This document shows, one piece after another, positions 10,049 to 18,325 of a stretch of DNA of 54,925 nt. This stretch comes from DASPWW01 sp035637595 (lineage in GTDB: Bacteria; Actinomycetota; Thermoleophilia; Solirubrobacterales; 70-9): assembly GCA_035637595.1 (NCBI GenBank), contig DASPWW010000110.1:1-54925 (forward strand). The letters run 5' to 3'. A program made the position numbers and the translations under genes. Numbering within the stretch: the first letter of the stretch is position 1; each line of letters starts with the position of its first letter. The notes below the pieces were generated by a model. It searched no databases, was not told the origin of the DNA, and saw only the letters and a list, made by a program, of their open reading frames with translations.

Positions 10049-11358
10049 CGTCGGCCCTGCTTCCCGCCCCCGCCGGGCTCCGCCTTGCCCCCGCCGCCCC
10101 CGCCAGGCTTCTGCCCGCCGGGCTTGCCCCCGCTCGCCTCGCCTCCGCCTGCGGGCTTCTCCGCGCCTCCCGGCTGCCCGCCGGACGGCGGCGGCACGGG
10201 AGCGGTCGCGGCATTCTCGAGGTCCTCGATCAGCGATTGGGCGTCGTCCTCGGACCGCAGCTCGTGGTCGGTCGCCTCGTCGCGGCGGTCGAGAGGCAGT
10301 GAGCTGAGCTGGATGGGGCTCGAGAGCTGCTCCTCGTAGAGCTCGACGCCGAACGGCAGGTCGTAGGGCAGGCCGCGATAGAGCGCCACCCGACCCCCCT
10401 CGTCGATTCCCAGGAAGTGGATCTGGCGGCTCCCGTACCAGGCGGCCGCGCCGAGCCCGGCGACGATCAGCAGCGTCACAAGGACCCTGCCGGCCACCCG
10501 CGGCCAGCGTCGACCCGGTTGGACGTCGCCCGAGGGCACAGCGGCGCCCGGTCGCCGCGCTGCCGCGACTCCCTCCGCGGTCAGCCCCACCTCCTCGGCG
10601 GCGGGCCCGACCAGCGTCGCCTGGGTGTCGGGCACCGGTGCGCCCTCCTCGGCGAGTCGGAACGCGACGACCGTGATGTTGTCGCGTCCGCCGCGGGCGT
10701 TGGATTCATCGATCAGCCTGGCGACGACGGGCTCGAGGCTCGGCGACTGGGCGAGGATGGCGGCGATCTCCTGCTCGTTGAGCATCGTCGTGAGCCCGTC
10801 GCTGCAGAGCAGGAAGACGTCCCCCGGACGCGCTTGGTAGGTCATCGTGTCGACCTCGACCTTTGGCTCGGGGCCGAGGGCGCGGGTGATGATCGAGCGC
10901 TGGGGATGCTCCTCCGCCTGCTCCTCGGTGAGCCTGCCCTGGCGCCGCAGCTCCTCGACCAGAGAGTGATCGCTGGTGAGGCGCCGCAGCTCGCCGTCCC
11001 GGTAGAGGTACGCCCTGCTGTCGCCGACGTGGGCGATGCTTATCTCGTCGTCGCGGATCAGGGCCGCGGTCAGCGTCGTCCCCATGCCCGATGTCGACGC
11101 ATCGCGCTCGGCGAGCCCGTGGATGCGCTCGTTGGCGTTCTCGACGACGCGGCGCAGGTACTTCTCTGGGGCGTCGTCGCCCGGCGTGGACTCCTCGAGC
11201 GCCTCGGTCGCGATCCGTGACGCGACCTCGCCGGCCTGCGCGCCGCCCATCCCGTCAGCGACCGCGAACAGCGGCGGGCGCGCGAACAGGGCGTCCTCGT
11301 TCGCCTGGCGCTGGCGCCCCGTGTCGGTGCGGTATGCCTCCTCGGCGACCTTCAGCAT
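10045..11358 (-). CDS. pstP: PP2C-family Ser/Thr phosphatase (PstP-like)
   Basis: 437 residues. The N-terminal 235 residues form a PPM/PP2C phosphatase: RQANEDALF near 18-26, VADGMGGAQAGE near 33, GDSRAYLYR, LLCSDGLT and GGRDNITVV supply the metal-binding aspartates. A membrane helix follows (about 285-305), then a short extracytoplasmic domain and a Pro/Gly/Lys-rich low-complexity tail. PstP reverses phosphorylation by the operon's kinases on PBP/FHA targets; that role comes from the family and the neighbourhood. It overlaps the downstream ftsW/rodA by ATGA. The unusually glycine-rich tail (PGGGGGGKAEPGGGGK) is lineage-specific decoration. Confidence 0.92.
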   Translation of the reverse strand: MLKVAEEAYRTDTGRQRQANEDALFARPPLFAVADGMGGAQAGEVASRIATEALEESTPGDDAPEKYLRRVVENANERIHGLAERDASTSGMGTTLTAALIRDDEISIAHVGDSRAYLYRDGELRRLTSDHSLVEELRRQGRLTEEQAEEHPQRSIITRALGPEPKVEVDTMTYQARPGDVFLLCSDGLTTMLNEQEIAAILAQSPSLEPVVARLIDESNARGGRDNITVVAFRLAEEGAPVPDTQATLVGPAAEEVGLTAEGVAAARRPGAAVPSGDVQPGRRWPRVAGRVLVTLLIVAGLGAAAWYGSRQIHFLGIDEGGRVALYRGLPYDLPFGVELYEEQLSSPIQLSSLPLDRRDEATDHELRSEDDAQSLIEDLENAATAPVPPPSGGQPGGAEKPAGGGEASGGKPGGQKPGGGGGGKAEPGGGGKQGRR

Positions 11359-11386
11359 CTCTAGCCCATCGGCGCTCCGGCGGGGC

Positions 11387-11857
11387 TCACTCCTCGAGCT
11401 CGAAGCGGAACTCGGTGTCCCCGATCTGTACCCGATCGAGGTGCTGGAGCTCCGCCGCTCCCTCGAGTTGCGCGCCGTTCAGAAACGTCCCGTTGGTCGA
11501 GTTCATGTCCTCAACGTAGTAGCTGCCGCCGCGAGAGTAGATGCGGAGGTGGATCTGCGACGCGTAGCGGTCCTCGATCCGCACGTCGGCATCGGGTGAG
11601 CGGCCCACCGTGACGCCGCCGAAGAGGTCGAAGCGCTCCCCCGCGTCGAGCCCCCCGCCGGTCTGAACGACGAGCCAGGCATCGGAGACGCCGGGTCCGC
11701 GGCGGTCGTCCACGGAGTAGAAGCCCGTGGCCTCCGGCGCCGGGCTGGCGGTGCCGCGCAGCTCGCGCAGGGCGCTGCGGGCGACCCAGAACAGGAACAG
11801 ATAGAGCACGGCGAGAAAGCCGAACTTCAGCGCGACCGCAACCGGATCGGACTCCAT
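11387..11857 (-). CDS. fhaB: Membrane-anchored FHA-domain protein (FhaB-like)
   Basis: 156 residues. One membrane helix near residues 8-27 is followed by a cytosolic forkhead-associated domain (about 75-150) with GRSPDADV, SQIHLRI and the STNGTFLNG phosphothreonine-binding signature. FHA proteins of this operon dock on phosphorylated kinases and wall enzymes. I chose ATG 11857 (MESDPVAV) because upstream in-frame sequence is low-complexity and overlaps fhaA. It lies 29 bases before the phosphatase gene and 52 bases after fhaA. In the usual FhaB the FHA domain follows a membrane segment in just this way. Confidence 0.88.
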   Translation of the reverse strand: MESDPVAVALKFGFLAVLYLFLFWVARSALRELRGTASPAPEATGFYSVDDRRGPGVSDAWLVVQTGGGLDAGERFDLFGGVTVGRSPDADVRIEDRYASQIHLRIYSRGGSYYVEDMNSTNGTFLNGAQLEGAAELQHLDRVQIGDTEFRFELEE

Positions 11858-11909
11858 CAGTCTCCTGGCTCCGTACAGCGCTCCCTGCGCAGGCGCCCCG
11901 CCCGGAAGC

Positions 11910-12674
11910 TCATTGCTCGATGTCGAATACGAACCTCGTCGTGCCGAGCGTGACTTCGTCGCCGGGCGAGAGGCGCGAGGTCTCGACGCGGCGCCCGTTG
12001 ACCTTGACGCCGTTCGTGGATCCCAGGTCGACGATCTGCCAATCGCCGGTCGAGCCGCGGCGCAGCTCGGCGTGCTGGCGCGACACGTTGGGGTCACGGA
12101 AGATGCAGTCGCACTCCTTGGAGCGCCCCAGCACCGCCGACGGGCCCTCGAGGACGTAGCGGCGATCGTCGAACGAGGCGATCGCACGCGTCTCGACGAG
12201 GCGTCCCCCCGGTTGGCGGCTGCGCTTCTGCTTCTGCTGCGGGGCCGTGTAGACCATGGTGTGGCCGTGCGCCCCCTGCGAGGGCTGCTCGCCCTGGCGG
12301 GCCGGGGGCTTGACGAGCCGCGTCTGGATGCCGAACTCGCCGAGCCGTAGGCGCTCGTCGGTCTCGAGGTCGACCTCGGGACGGGTCAGCAGCGCGTAGT
12401 CGTGGCGCCGCGCATGCTCCAGCAGGTAGGCCGAAAGCTCCTGCTCGAGCGAGCGCTCATAGCCCTCGAGGCGCTCGTGATCGGTCGGCGACAGGAAAAC
12501 GGTGTACTGGTTCGGCACGTAGACGCGCGACACCGACGCCGTGCGGTGCGCGTCCATCTCCTTCGCGAGCTTGCGGGCGAGCTCGACGGGCTGGACCTGG
12601 GACGAGAAGGCGCGACTGAACACGCCCTCGACGAGCCCCTCGATCCTCGCTTCGAGATTGCGCAGAACGCTGAT
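11910..12674 (-). CDS. fhaA: FhaA: DUF3662 plus FHA domain, with a probable ATC start
   Basis: 254 residues if translation begins at ATC 12674. Residues 1-120 are the DUF3662 domain typical of FhaA (VLRNLEARIEGLVEG, then FSRAF and QPVELARKLAKEMD). A linker rich in Gln and Lys follows, then an FHA domain (about 160-250) with LGRSKECDCIF, VSRQHAEL and STNGVKVNG. FhaA binds phosphorylated membrane partners in cell-wall control. The conserved N-terminus lies upstream of the first GTG (12623), while a stop sits just before ATC. An AAGGAG at 12683-12688, 8 bases away, fits ATC as the start; CTG 12665 is the alternative. Confidence 0.85.
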   Translation of the reverse strand: MSVLRNLEARIEGLVEGVFSRAFSSQVQPVELARKLAKEMDAHRTASVSRVYVPNQYTVFLSPTDHERLEGYERSLEQELSAYLLEHARRHDYALLTRPEVDLETDERLRLGEFGIQTRLVKPPARQGEQPSQGAHGHTMVYTAPQQKQKRSRQPGGRLVETRAIASFDDRRYVLEGPSAVLGRSKECDCIFRDPNVSRQHAELRRGSTGDWQIVDLGSTNGVKVNGRRVETSRLSPGDEVTLGTTRFVFDIEQ

Positions 12675-12682
12675 CGCTCACA

Positions 12683-12688
12683 CTCCTT
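12683..12688 (-). promoter_or_regulatory. Shine-Dalgarno that decides the fhaA start
   Basis: AAGGAG on the minus strand is separated by 8 bases from ATC 12674. For the nearby GTG at 12681-12679 (wrong frame) the spacing would be too short, and for the in-frame GTG 12623 it would be far too long. Confidence 0.6.
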
Positions 12689-12747
12689 CGAGGTGGCCCC
12701 GGGTGCACGCCTCCAACGCTCGACGCGGCGAGGCGACCGGCACAATC

Positions 12748-14313
12748 CTACGCGAGTCGGCTGCGTGCACGGCCTGCCTGAATCGACCTCTGACCGCCGG
12801 GAATGGGCTTGCCGCCAAGCCGCAGCCACAGGATGAGCAGCGCGACGGCCAGCGCTCCGACCGCGAGCGGCGCAGCCGGAGGCGCTTCTGCACCGCCCGC
12901 CAGCAGGCGATGTGCAGCGACCAGGCCCGCTGCCCAGACGAGCACGCCGAGCAGCTCGAGGGCGATCATCCGCCCGCGCAGCAGGTAGCCGAGCAGGGCG
13001 GCTGCGCCGCCCCAGACCAGCGCGGCGGCGAGCGGCGCCGGCGCGAGCAACGAGACGAGCACGTCCTGGGCGGCGACCGTCGCGGACGCGCTCCAGCCCG
13101 CGGGTGCCGGGTCGAGGTTCGAGAACAGCAGCGTCTTGTCGAGCACCGACTCGGTGACCGCGAGCCAGACCCACCCGAGCGCCCCGAGCGCGAAGCGCCG
13201 CCCGGCGGTCGGCGCGAGAGCGGCGAGCGCCGGGTAGAGCGGCGCGAGCCCGACCGCGCCGAGCAGCGGGGCGAGCGCGGGCAGGCCCCAGTGAAGGGGG
13301 CGTGCCAGGAGCAGAGGAAGCGGGGCGAGCAGGACCGCGGCGATGAGCGCCGCTCCGGGACGGCCGGCCGCGAGCCCGAGCCAGGCGACGGTCGCGCCGA
13401 TGCCGGCGAGGGCGGCGATGCGAGCGAGCTGGTCGCGCGCCTCGGGCGCCCCCAGCGGCCGTCGAGCTGCGGGCACCGGGCGCCGGCCGTCGAGCTGCGG
13501 GACCGCCGCCGCCAGCTCATCGCCGAGCTCGGCGATCGACGGGCGCTCGTCGGGGTCGGGAGACAGGCAGGCGTCGATCGACTCGCAGAGCTCGGCCGGC
13601 AGCCCGGGACGAAGCTCGCGCAGCGGCGACACCGGCTCGCCGATCGCCCGCGCCGTTGCGGCCGGCGTCGAGCAGGCGACCGGGTTGCGCCCGCTCCAGC
13701 ACTCGTAAAGCGTCAGGGCCAGGGAGTAGGCGTCCACTGCCGGCGTCGCGGCTTCGCCCTCCGCCTGCTCCGGGGCCATGTAGGCGATCGTGCCCACGAC
13801 CTCGCCGGTTCGGGTCAACCTGGTAGCGTCGTGGAGCTGGGCGATGCCGAAGTCCATCAGCTTGGCGCGCGCCGACCCGGGCGGGAGTGGCTCGTCCGCC
13901 GGCCGCACCACGACGTTCTGGGGCTTGATGTCGCGATGGACGACGCCATTGGCGTGAGCGTGGTCGAGTGCGTCGCAGAGCTCGGCGCCTATACGCGCGA
14001 CGGCACGGTCGGAGATCCGGCCACCCGTCGCCAGCTCGTCGAGCGTCTCGCCCTCGGCCAGCTCGCTGACGAGATAAGCCCGACGCCCATCCTCGCCGAG
14101 CTCGTACAGCGTCACGATCCCGCGGTGGTTGAGCCTCGCCGCCGCCTGGGCCTCGCGCATCACCCTGCGCCCCGCCATGTGCGTGCGCTCGATCGCCTTG
14201 ACCGCGACGTGGCGCTGGAGGCGCTCGTCCCAGGCGCTGTACACCGTCCCGAAGCCACCCGTCCCGAGCCGCTCGAGCAGCGTGAACCGGCCGAGGACGA
14301 TCTCGCCAAGCAC
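12748..14313 (-). CDS. Ser/Thr protein kinase with multi-helix membrane domain
   Basis: 521 residues from GTG 14313. The kinase domain carries LGTGGFGTVY (17-25), Lys39, HRD at 126-128, DFG at 154-156 and APEQ, so it appears competent. After about residue 300, instead of one anchor and a sensor, there are about eight hydrophobic helices to residue 510, giving a polytopic membrane sensor of unknown ligand. It heads the fhaA-fhaB-pstP-rodA-pbpA-pknB-ddl operon, in the place usually held by pknA. An ATG at 14388 is an alternative start but would add a poorly structured extension and crowd the divergent gene at 14424. Confidence 0.84.
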   Translation of the reverse strand: MLGEIVLGRFTLLERLGTGGFGTVYSAWDERLQRHVAVKAIERTHMAGRRVMREAQAAARLNHRGIVTLYELGEDGRRAYLVSELAEGETLDELATGGRISDRAVARIGAELCDALDHAHANGVVHRDIKPQNVVVRPADEPLPPGSARAKLMDFGIAQLHDATRLTRTGEVVGTIAYMAPEQAEGEAATPAVDAYSLALTLYECWSGRNPVACSTPAATARAIGEPVSPLRELRPGLPAELCESIDACLSPDPDERPSIAELGDELAAAVPQLDGRRPVPAARRPLGAPEARDQLARIAALAGIGATVAWLGLAAGRPGAALIAAVLLAPLPLLLARPLHWGLPALAPLLGAVGLAPLYPALAALAPTAGRRFALGALGWVWLAVTESVLDKTLLFSNLDPAPAGWSASATVAAQDVLVSLLAPAPLAAALVWGGAAALLGYLLRGRMIALELLGVLVWAAGLVAAHRLLAGGAEAPPAAPLAVGALAVALLILWLRLGGKPIPGGQRSIQAGRARSRLA

Positions 14314-14423
14314 GATTCCAACTGCTTCGGCGGGCGTGCATCCCCTCCTGCCGCCCGTCCGCAGCCGTGCCTCGTGGGCAGGGGTCATACTTCCCACGCC
14401 GAAAGCCCACCCGGAGGCGACCC

Positions 14424-15506
14424 TTGGCTTTCCTCGACGAGGACGACCCGTTTTCCCCGCATACGACCGAGCCGCCAGACCGGCTCGGTCCGCCCGACCA
14501 CGATCGCCAGATCCTCCTCCGTCGCCTGATCGCAGTTGCGTTCGGAATCCTGATCGTCATCCTGATCGTGCTCGGCGTGCGCGGCTGCCTCAACGCGCGC
14601 AAGGAGCGGGCGTTCGAGAACTACGTCAACGACCTCAACGCGCTCGTGTCGGAGTCGCAGCAGCTCAGCGCCGAGCTGTTCGAGACGGACGGGTCAGACG
14701 GAATCTTCGATAACCCCGGCAACCTCTCGCCGCTGGAGTTCGAGTCCAGGATCAAGGCCGCTCGCGGCTCCGCCGAGGGACTGGTGGACCGCGCCCAGGG
14801 TCTCGACAGCCCCGGCGAGCTCAAGCCCGCCCAGGCGGACGTGGTGCTCGCCTTCCAGCTGCGCCGCGACGGACTCTCAGCGATCTCGGATCAAATCGGG
14901 ACGGCGCTCGGCGACGAGGGCAGCACGGAGGCGACCGCGGCGATCGCCCTGGACATGCAGTACTTCGTCGCCAGCGACGTTCTGTACCGGCGCGCCCAGT
15001 CCGAGATCCAAAGCGTTATCGCCGACCAGTGTCCCGACTGCGGCGACGTCTCCGAGAGCCAGTTCCTCCCCGACATCACTTGGCTCGACGAGACGACGGT
15101 CGCCTCGTCGCTCGGTCAGATCACCGGCGCCGCCAAGCCGACCGCTGGGGTCCACGGCCTCGGCCTCGGCACTACAGGTGGGGTCATCCTCCAACCCGGC
15201 GACGTCACCCTCACGCCGGACACCCCGGTGACGGCGAGTAAGGCCGAGTCGCTCGACGTACAGGTAGAGAACCAGGGCGACTCCGAAGAGTCGGCCGTCG
15301 ACGTCACGGTGGACATCGACGGCGAGGAGGTCGGCACGGGCACAATCGACCAGATCGCCGTCGGCGAGGTCGCGACCGTCAACATCCCGCTCGACCCGGC
15401 GCCTGCGCCCGGCGACTCGGTCGACCTCCACGTCGTGGTAGAGCCTGTTCCCGGCGAGCAGGTCGAGGACAACAACGAGGGGACCTTCCCGGTCACGATC
15501 GGGTAG
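14424..15506 (+). CDS. Membrane-anchored protein with C-terminal CARDB-like domain
   Basis: 360 residues from TTG 14424, which follows a GGAGG 7 bases upstream. The N-terminus is acidic and cytosolic, and one membrane helix lies near residues 31-50. The extracytoplasmic region (about 55-220) is predicted mostly helical and contains a CPDC pair. The C-terminal 100 residues look like a CARDB/Ig-type beta domain: ASKAESLDVQVENQGDSEES, a DGEEVGTG strand pair, and VEDNNEGTFPVTIG at the end. Such domains often mediate adhesion or protein contacts at the surface. It is divergent from the membrane kinase gene, so it may belong to the same wall-growth regulon; its function is unknown. Confidence 0.75.
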   Translation: MAFLDEDDPFSPHTTEPPDRLGPPDHDRQILLRRLIAVAFGILIVILIVLGVRGCLNARKERAFENYVNDLNALVSESQQLSAELFETDGSDGIFDNPGNLSPLEFESRIKAARGSAEGLVDRAQGLDSPGELKPAQADVVLAFQLRRDGLSAISDQIGTALGDEGSTEATAAIALDMQYFVASDVLYRRAQSEIQSVIADQCPDCGDVSESQFLPDITWLDETTVASSLGQITGAAKPTAGVHGLGLGTTGGVILQPGDVTLTPDTPVTASKAESLDVQVENQGDSEESAVDVTVDIDGEEVGTGTIDQIAVGEVATVNIPLDPAPAPGDSVDLHVVVEPVPGEQVEDNNEGTFPVTIG

Positions 15507-15537
15507 GCCGTTCAGGTTACGCTCGGCGGCGGCTGAA

Positions 15538-15543
15538 TATCCT
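15538..15543 (+). promoter_or_regulatory. -10 element of a probable leaderless promoter (DUF4446 gene)
   Basis: TATCCT ends 6 bases before GTG 15550 and no SD is present, so transcription would begin at or next to the start codon. Confidence 0.45.
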
Positions 15544-15549
15544 GCCCCC

Positions 15550-16101
15550 GTGGACGATCTGACGTCGACCGCGGGAATCGTCGCGCTGGCCGCCGCCGGC
15601 TGCGCGGCCGTCGCGCTGCTCGTGGCAGTCCTGCTGGCGTGGCGGCTGAGGCGGATGCGCGCGGCGCAGAGCGCGGTGCTCGGCGACGGGGCGCCGCGCG
15701 ACCTCGCCCGCCACGCGCACGAGCTCGAGCGCGCGATCGCCGCGCTGCGCGAGCACACCGATGCCGCGGCGGATCGGCTCACGGAGCGCCTCGAAGCGGC
15801 AGAGCGGCGGCTCGACGGGGCGATCGCTCATGCCGCCGTGGTGCGCTATGACGCGCTCGGCGAGATGACCGGCATGCAGTCGAGCTCCGTGGCGCTTCTC
15901 GACGAGCACCGCAACGGCGTGGTGCTGTCCTCGATCCTGCATCGCGAGCAGGCGCGGCTCTACGCCAAGCCGGTGATCGGGGGGCGTTCCGAGCTCGCGC
16001 TCTCGCCGGAGGAGGAGAGGGCGGTCGCCGAGGCGCTGGGCGGAAGTGGCACGGCAGCGCCCCCGGGCCCTTCGCCCGCCGGCGGGAAAGCCCCAACCTG
16101 A
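15550..16101 (+). CDS. DUF4446 family membrane protein
   Basis: 183 residues: an N-terminal membrane helix (about 8-31), a helical, probably coiled-coil segment rich in Arg/Ala/Glu (40-95), and the DUF4446 core. The core is recognisable from VVRYDALGEMTGMQSSSVAL, a DEHRNGVVLSSI stretch and REQARLYAKPV. The family is of unknown function and is common in Gram-positive bacteria near chromosome-maintenance genes. A proline/glycine-rich tail follows. It ends 2 bases before the GTG of pheA, so the two are likely co-transcribed. Confidence 0.85.
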   Translation: MDDLTSTAGIVALAAAGCAAVALLVAVLLAWRLRRMRAAQSAVLGDGAPRDLARHAHELERAIAALREHTDAAADRLTERLEAAERRLDGAIAHAAVVRYDALGEMTGMQSSSVALLDEHRNGVVLSSILHREQARLYAKPVIGGRSELALSPEEERAVAEALGGSGTAAPPGPSPAGGKAPT

Positions 16102-16103
16102 TC

Positions 16104-16952
16104 GTGCGCGTCGCCTATCTGGGGCCACCCGGCACCTTCAATGACGATGCCCTGCGCTCGGCTGTCGGCGACGTCGAGGTCGACGCGGTCGCCGCGGCGA
16201 CCGTCCACGACGCGATCGTCGCCGTGGAGAGCGGGAAGGTCGACCGCGCCCTGGTGCCGTTCGAGAACTCGCTCGAGGGCTCGGTGCGCGCGACCCTCGA
16301 CACGCTCGTCCTCGAGGCGGGCTCGGTGACGATCGTCGGTGAGCACGACCTCCCGATACGCCACAGCCTGATCGCTCGGGAGGGCATCCCGTTCGAGCGG
16401 GTCGAGGCCGTCCTGTCGCACCCGCAGGCCACCGCCCAGTGCGCGCGTTTCATTCGCGAGCGGCTGCCGCGCGCGGAGGTCAGAGCGGCGCCCAGCACGG
16501 CCGATGCGGTGCGCCAGGTCGCCGAATCGAGTGAGCCGTGGGCGGCGCTGGGGGCCGAGTCGGCAGCTCGGATGTACGGCTGCTCGGTGCTCGCCGAGGG
16601 CGTCGAGGACGATCCCGACAACGAGACCCGTTTCGTCTGGATCGCCCCCCAGGGGACGGGCTCCTCGGGAGAGGGCGCGTGGCGCACTACGCTCGTCTTC
16701 TCCGAGCTAGGCGCTGACCGCCCCGGCGCCCTCGTCGAGGCGCTGCTCGAGTTCTCCGACCGCGAGGTCAACCTGACCAGGATCGAATCGCGGCCGCTGC
16801 GCCGCGGCCTCGGGCGTTACATGTTCTTCATCGACCTGGAGGGCGCGGTTGACGATCCGAAGGTCGCCGAGGCGATCGAGCGGCTGCGAGACAAGGCGGA
16901 GTCCGTGCGCATCCTGGGCAGCTACCCCGTGCGAGGCCACGGCGTTCCGTAG
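16104..16952 (+). CDS. pheA: Prephenate dehydratase with ACT domain
   Basis: PheA converts prephenate to phenylpyruvate in phenylalanine synthesis. The 282-residue protein has the prephenate dehydratase domain (LGPPGTF at the N-terminus, VPFENSLEGSV near 52, and the catalytic-site segment NETRFVWI near 172). A C-terminal ACT domain follows with GALVEALLEF and the phenylalanine-binding ESRP motif, implying feedback inhibition by Phe. No chorismate mutase domain is present, so it is the monofunctional type. GTG 16104 is the start. It directly follows the DUF4446 gene. Confidence 0.94.
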   Translation: MRVAYLGPPGTFNDDALRSAVGDVEVDAVAAATVHDAIVAVESGKVDRALVPFENSLEGSVRATLDTLVLEAGSVTIVGEHDLPIRHSLIAREGIPFERVEAVLSHPQATAQCARFIRERLPRAEVRAAPSTADAVRQVAESSEPWAALGAESAARMYGCSVLAEGVEDDPDNETRFVWIAPQGTGSSGEGAWRTTLVFSELGADRPGALVEALLEFSDREVNLTRIESRPLRRGLGRYMFFIDLEGAVDDPKVAEAIERLRDKAESVRILGSYPVRGHGVP

Positions 16953-17008
16953 CCGCGATCGGCTCGTTGCGCGTGGTGAAAGCCGGTGATCGCACTGTCG
17001 GCACTGGC

Positions 17009-17014
17009 TAGAAT
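17009..17014 (+). promoter_or_regulatory. -10 element of a probable leaderless promoter (HNH gene)
   Basis: TAGAAT lies 9 bases before ATG 17024 without an intervening SD. This is the canonical TANNNT actinobacterial -10 pattern. Confidence 0.5.
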
Positions 17015-17023
17015 TTCGCCACC

Positions 17024-17611
17024 ATGCCCCCAGTAGCGACCGCCGGCCAGCGGCTCCGGACCCACCCGGACCGGAGCTCGACCGGCGGGGCACGGCGCGC
17101 GGGAAGCGAGCGGGTGCTGGTCCTCAACGCGACCTACGAACCGATCAACGTCTGCACGGTGCGGCGCGCGACCGTGCTGGTGCTGAAGTCCAAGGCCGAG
17201 GTCCTGGAGCGCGGCAAGGGCAGGCTGCGCTCGGAGCGCCTCGCGCTCGACCGCCCGGTGGTGATCCGACTGATCACCTACGTCCGGGTACCGCGCGGCG
17301 CCCACCGGCGCAAGATCACCCGCAAGGCGGTGCTGGCGCGCGACTCCTGGACGTGCCAGTACTGCGGGCAGAGCAAGCCCGGCCTCACCGTCGACCACGT
17401 GATACCGCGAAGTCGCGGCGGCGAGTCGATCTGGGAGAACATCGTCGCCGCGTGCGCGTCATGCAACCGCAGGAAGGGAAACCGGCTTCCCAAGGAGGCG
17501 AGCATGCATCCCCGCCGCCGGCCGAAGGCGCCCGGCCCGCTCGTCTTCATCCGGATCTCGAGCCCGCGCATCCCGGTCACCTGGGAGCGCTACCTGCTGA
17601 GCACGGCCTAG
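17024..17611 (+). CDS. HNH endonuclease family protein
   Basis: 195 residues. A central region with LVLNATYEPINVCTVRRA and AVLVLK-type strands precedes the HNH nuclease core at about 108-150. That core contains two CxxC pairs (CQYCG and CASC), the catalytic DHVIPRSRGG and the ENIVAAC-NRRKGNR helix. This is the widespread actinobacterial single-HNH family often annotated only as HNH endonuclease. It is probably a housekeeping DNA repair or processing enzyme; the substrate is unknown. No restriction methylase, phage terminase or mobile element is adjacent. The start follows a leaderless-type -10. Confidence 0.87.
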   Translation: MPPVATAGQRLRTHPDRSSTGGARRAGSERVLVLNATYEPINVCTVRRATVLVLKSKAEVLERGKGRLRSERLALDRPVVIRLITYVRVPRGAHRRKITRKAVLARDSWTCQYCGQSKPGLTVDHVIPRSRGGESIWENIVAACASCNRRKGNRLPKEASMHPRRRPKAPGPLVFIRISSPRIPVTWERYLLSTA

Positions 17612-17656
17612 CGCCGCAATAGTTTCCGCCGCCGCATCTGCGACCGTCCGGCCCGG

Positions 17657-18325
17657 ATGCGCGCGCGGCGCCCCAGCCACGCCACGATCGTCGCCTACCT
17701 GGCGCTGTTCGTCGCGCTCTCGGGAACCGCGATGGCGGCCAAGAAGATCGGGCCCTCGGGCCTGCAGAGGAACGCGGTCACGACCAAGAAGATCGCCAAC
17801 GAGGCCGTGACGACGGCGAAGCTCCACGACGACGCGGCCACGACGGCCAAGCTTGACGATGGGGCAGTCAGCGAGGCCAAGCTCAAGGACGACGCGGTGA
17901 CCGGACAGAAGCTCGCCGCCCAGAGCGTCGGGACGAACAAGCTCAAGGACGACGCGGTCGAGAGCGCCAAGCTCGCCAACGGAGCGGTCGTCGAGGCGAA
18001 GATCGGAAACGGCGCCGTCACCGGCTCTAAGGTCCTCGACGGCTCGCTGACGCTCGCCGACTACGCCCGGGTGGTCGTCGACGCGTCTCCCGATCCGCCG
18101 GCGCTCGGCGGGGGGGATTGCATTGGGGTGGACGTGGCCGTGGCGGGAGTCGAGGCGGGCGACATGGTCGCCGTCTACAACGTGAACCCGGCCCCCACCC
18201 AGGTGCTCGCCGCCGGGGCCTCGGCGCCGGGAACCCTGCCTGGGACGGTGGTGGTGCTGTTCTGCAACCCTGGGGTAGCTGTGGACGCCCCCGCCACGCC
18301 GATCAAGATCGCCCTGCTGCGCTAA
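17657..18325 (+). CDS. Secreted protein with nine 10-residue tandem repeats
   Basis: 222 residues. A signal peptide is likely: a basic start (MRARRPSH), a hydrophobic core (IVAYLALFVALSGTAMA) and an AMA-A cleavage site near 27. Residues 40-129 are nine near-perfect decapeptides of the form AVTTAKLxDD, followed by a beta-rich C-terminal domain with one Cys pair (GGDCIG and LFCNPG). Similar AVxSAKIxDG repeats are frequent in secreted Thermoleophilia proteins. A regular 10-residue period with small residues suggests a solenoid or fibre stalk. Function is unknown. Its stop overlaps that of the convergent SDR gene by 3 bases. Confidence 0.75.
   Translation: MRARRPSHATIVAYLALFVALSGTAMAAKKIGPSGLQRNAVTTKKIANEAVTTAKLHDDAATTAKLDDGAVSEAKLKDDAVTGQKLAAQSVGTNKLKDDAVESAKLANGAVVEAKIGNGAVTGSKVLDGSLTLADYARVVVDASPDPPALGGGDCIGVDVAVAGVEAGDMVAVYNVNPAPTQVLAAGASAPGTLPGTVVVLFCNPGVAVDAPATPIKIALLR
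17774..18043 (+). repeat. Nine 30-bp coding repeats (decapeptide array)
   Basis: The repeat encodes units such as AVTTAKLHDD, AATTAKLDDG, AVSEAKLKDD and AVESAKLANG in strict 10-codon register. The most similar units share GACGACGCGG-type DNA blocks, which points to recent tandem duplication. Confidence 0.85.

Noticed and set aside
12541..14529. 662-codon plus-strand frame over the kinase and fhaA
   Set aside because: It is antisense to a well-supported kinase domain and lacks motifs; it crosses the divergent promoter region.
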